From positions 1-32,185 of the forward strand of contig CANHTA010000016.1 in the NCBI GenBank assembly GCA_947463135.1: a DNA stretch of 32,185 nt. The letters run 5' to 3'. The notes below the pieces were generated by a model. It was not told the DNA's origin. It did not search any database and saw nothing but the letters and a program-made list of their open reading frames with translations. Source of the DNA: Gemmatimonadota bacterium (lineage in GTDB: Bacteria > Gemmatimonadota > Gemmatimonadetes > Gemmatimonadales > Gemmatimonadaceae). Below are positions 31,901-32,185 of the stretch, piece after piece. The position numbers were made by a program, and so were the translations under genes. Every line of letters begins with the position of its first letter. Within the stretch, counting starts at the first letter, position 1.

Positions 31901-32185
31901 CGCTGGAGGCGGTGCGTTTGTTGCGGGCGGAGCCGGAGCGGGTGCGCAGGTTGTGGGCACGGGCGGCCAGCTTCCGCACCGCGGCGGCCGCGGCCGGGCT
32001 CCCTGTGCGCACCGACGCGGCCGCGCGGCATATCCCCATTGTGCCGCTGGTAACCGGTTCGTCATCGCGGGCGCTGGCGCTGGCGGCGGCGTTGGAGCGT
32101 GACGGCGTGTTGGCGGCGCCCATGATTCCGCCCTCGGTACCCGAACGGGGGGCGCTGGTGCGTTTCTTCCTGTCGGCTGCCCATA
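28894..32185 (+). CDS. Trifunctional fatty acyl-AMP ligase / acyl carrier protein / alpha-oxoamine synthase (3' end beyond window)
   Basis: Open for 1,097 codons to the window edge. Residues 1-580 are a fatty acyl-AMP ligase: YTSGSTRAPRGVMLTH, FWLPPYHDMGLIGGILQPLY, FNGAEPIHYATQQRF, YGLAEATLLV and LRTGDLGVWHEGQLFVTGRR. After a charged linker, about 620-690 is an ACP with the phosphopantetheine serine Ser654 in LGLDSMA. From about 730 it is a PLP enzyme of the oxoamine synthase family: YDYLGFAGDPRVR, TSASASRLVSGERPVHGALE, FVDEAHGTGVLGATGRG, and Lys963 in TLSKALASCGGFIAG. Predicted chemistry: free fatty acid to acyl-AMP, then acyl-ACP, then decarboxylative condensation with an amino acid (serine in sphingolipid synthesis) to a 3-keto amino lipid. 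About 50 C-terminal residues appear to be missing. Confidence 0.9.
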   Translation, partial: MGNAAPVASPEVVPTPAPTTFAQLLVHRAATMGDRVAYRMFDARGEERGQRSYGALYGDALALATQLRTFTSPGDRVALLLPPGLAYVTALFACLLAQVVAVPAPPLRGRRDSTRVPRLLTDAAATAALVAVGERARLAALPWWSPAVALLEVDEDGVPAATADRSVAHEWPEPEPDDLAILQYTSGSTRAPRGVMLTHRQLLANARAIDQANGLREGEVVVFWLPPYHDMGLIGGILQPLYIGATTVLMTPAAFLQRPLTWLELLHRYRAVSTAAPDFAWKLCVERTTAAERAALDLSAMRVAFNGAEPIHYATQQRFVEAFACAGLDPRVFVPCYGLAEATLLVTSAAKGTATRTARVDAVALREGRLVIAAPRSTEPTVTLVSCGAPPDGGEVIIVQPDSATRCPDGMEGEIWVRGDMVARGYWGHPTETAAVFGARCVGDSANSAPWLRTGDLGVWHEGQLFVTGRRSDVIILQGRNIHPQDVEWVAAEAHPALTLGGCVAFGMADGAHPTAPGEAGIMVLVEVARSSHASNGEIMSAVRTAVAEVVGLAVEVTCVREHSLPRTTSGKRQRRAAQGAWCDGTLTAREEPRGEPRDERARGVSPMETLSAEPAGGGERSLQDWALRWIATDTGQRVPLDAARPLADLGLDSMAILRFHLALEGRLQRRLPERLCVEAPSVAALCAGLAWPLVPALSETVMSDPAAPAADATAAEVASWADVAAWPEVRATLERVEQLQGAFFPLIEGQDGMVVQHDGQRLLHFAGYDYLGFAGDPRVRAAAAAAATTWGTSASASRLVSGERPVHGALEAALASLLGTADALTFVSGHATAVSVIAHLCGPGDLVCCDERLHNSGWLGARSSGARVLVFPHNDAAALDRLLGAERRHARRVVVAMESLYSTDGDVPDLAAFVAVKRRHGALLFVDEAHGTGVLGATGRGIAEASGVDPLAVDIWMGTLSKALASCGGFIAGSAALVQYLRATCPAFVFSVGMPPATAAAALEAVRLLRAEPERVRRLWARAASFRTAAAAAGLPVRTDAAARHIPIVPLVTGSSSRALALAAALERDGVLAAPMIPPSVPERGALVRFFLSAAH

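Overview
The window is a compact, GC-rich stretch from a Gram-negative-type bacterium: it encodes outer-membrane barrels, lipoproteins, and Wza-, Wzz- and Wzi-like export proteins. Codon use, gene density and the scarcity of Shine-Dalgarno sequences recall Gemmatimonadota, but no marker gene here proves that, so the assignment is inference.

Layout. 1-5017 is mostly housekeeping. It holds a clipped membrane gene with a coupled unknown gene, D-Ala-D-Ala ligase, a rhomboid protease, a variant QueF, tRNA-Phe with a textbook terminator, a decayed DUF6528-like gene, and a PH-like/SHOCT protein. 5021-7419 (minus) encodes a PorV/FadL-like outer-membrane protein and a lipoprotein. 7611-25459 is an exopolysaccharide/capsule locus built from short units in alternating directions. 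It contains a GT2; flippase-GT2-repeat lipoprotein-O-antigen ligase/polymerase; Wzi-like then Wzz; a second Wzi-like; a Wza-like export protein; two GT4s facing tail to tail; and an operon of polyprenyl-phosphate sugar transferase, sugar O-methyltransferase, RmlD and an SDR epimerase. The likely product is a Wzx/Wzy-type polymer that may contain methylated deoxysugars such as rhamnose; that chemistry is inferred.

25467-32185 is the most exciting part. A desaturase with all the hallmarks of eukaryotic sphingolipid delta-4 desaturases, and a lipoprotein behind it, are divergent from a ketosynthase gene. That gene overlaps a very large open frame running off the window, which encodes in one polypeptide a fatty acyl-AMP ligase, an acyl carrier protein and a serine-palmitoyltransferase-like alpha-oxoamine synthase. 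Together these look like a self-contained route from free fatty acid to a 3-keto long-chain base (sphingolipid-type or a related amino-ketone lipid), with desaturation at C4.

Regulation. Many first-in-operon genes have no Shine-Dalgarno. Instead a TAnnnT -10-like hexamer ends 5-8 nt before the start codon, the arrangement expected for leaderless mRNAs. In the 16-bp gap between the Wza-like gene and a GT4 gene, one 7-bp element appears to serve as the -10 box in both directions. Genes are packed tail to tail with overlaps of 178 and 56 nt.
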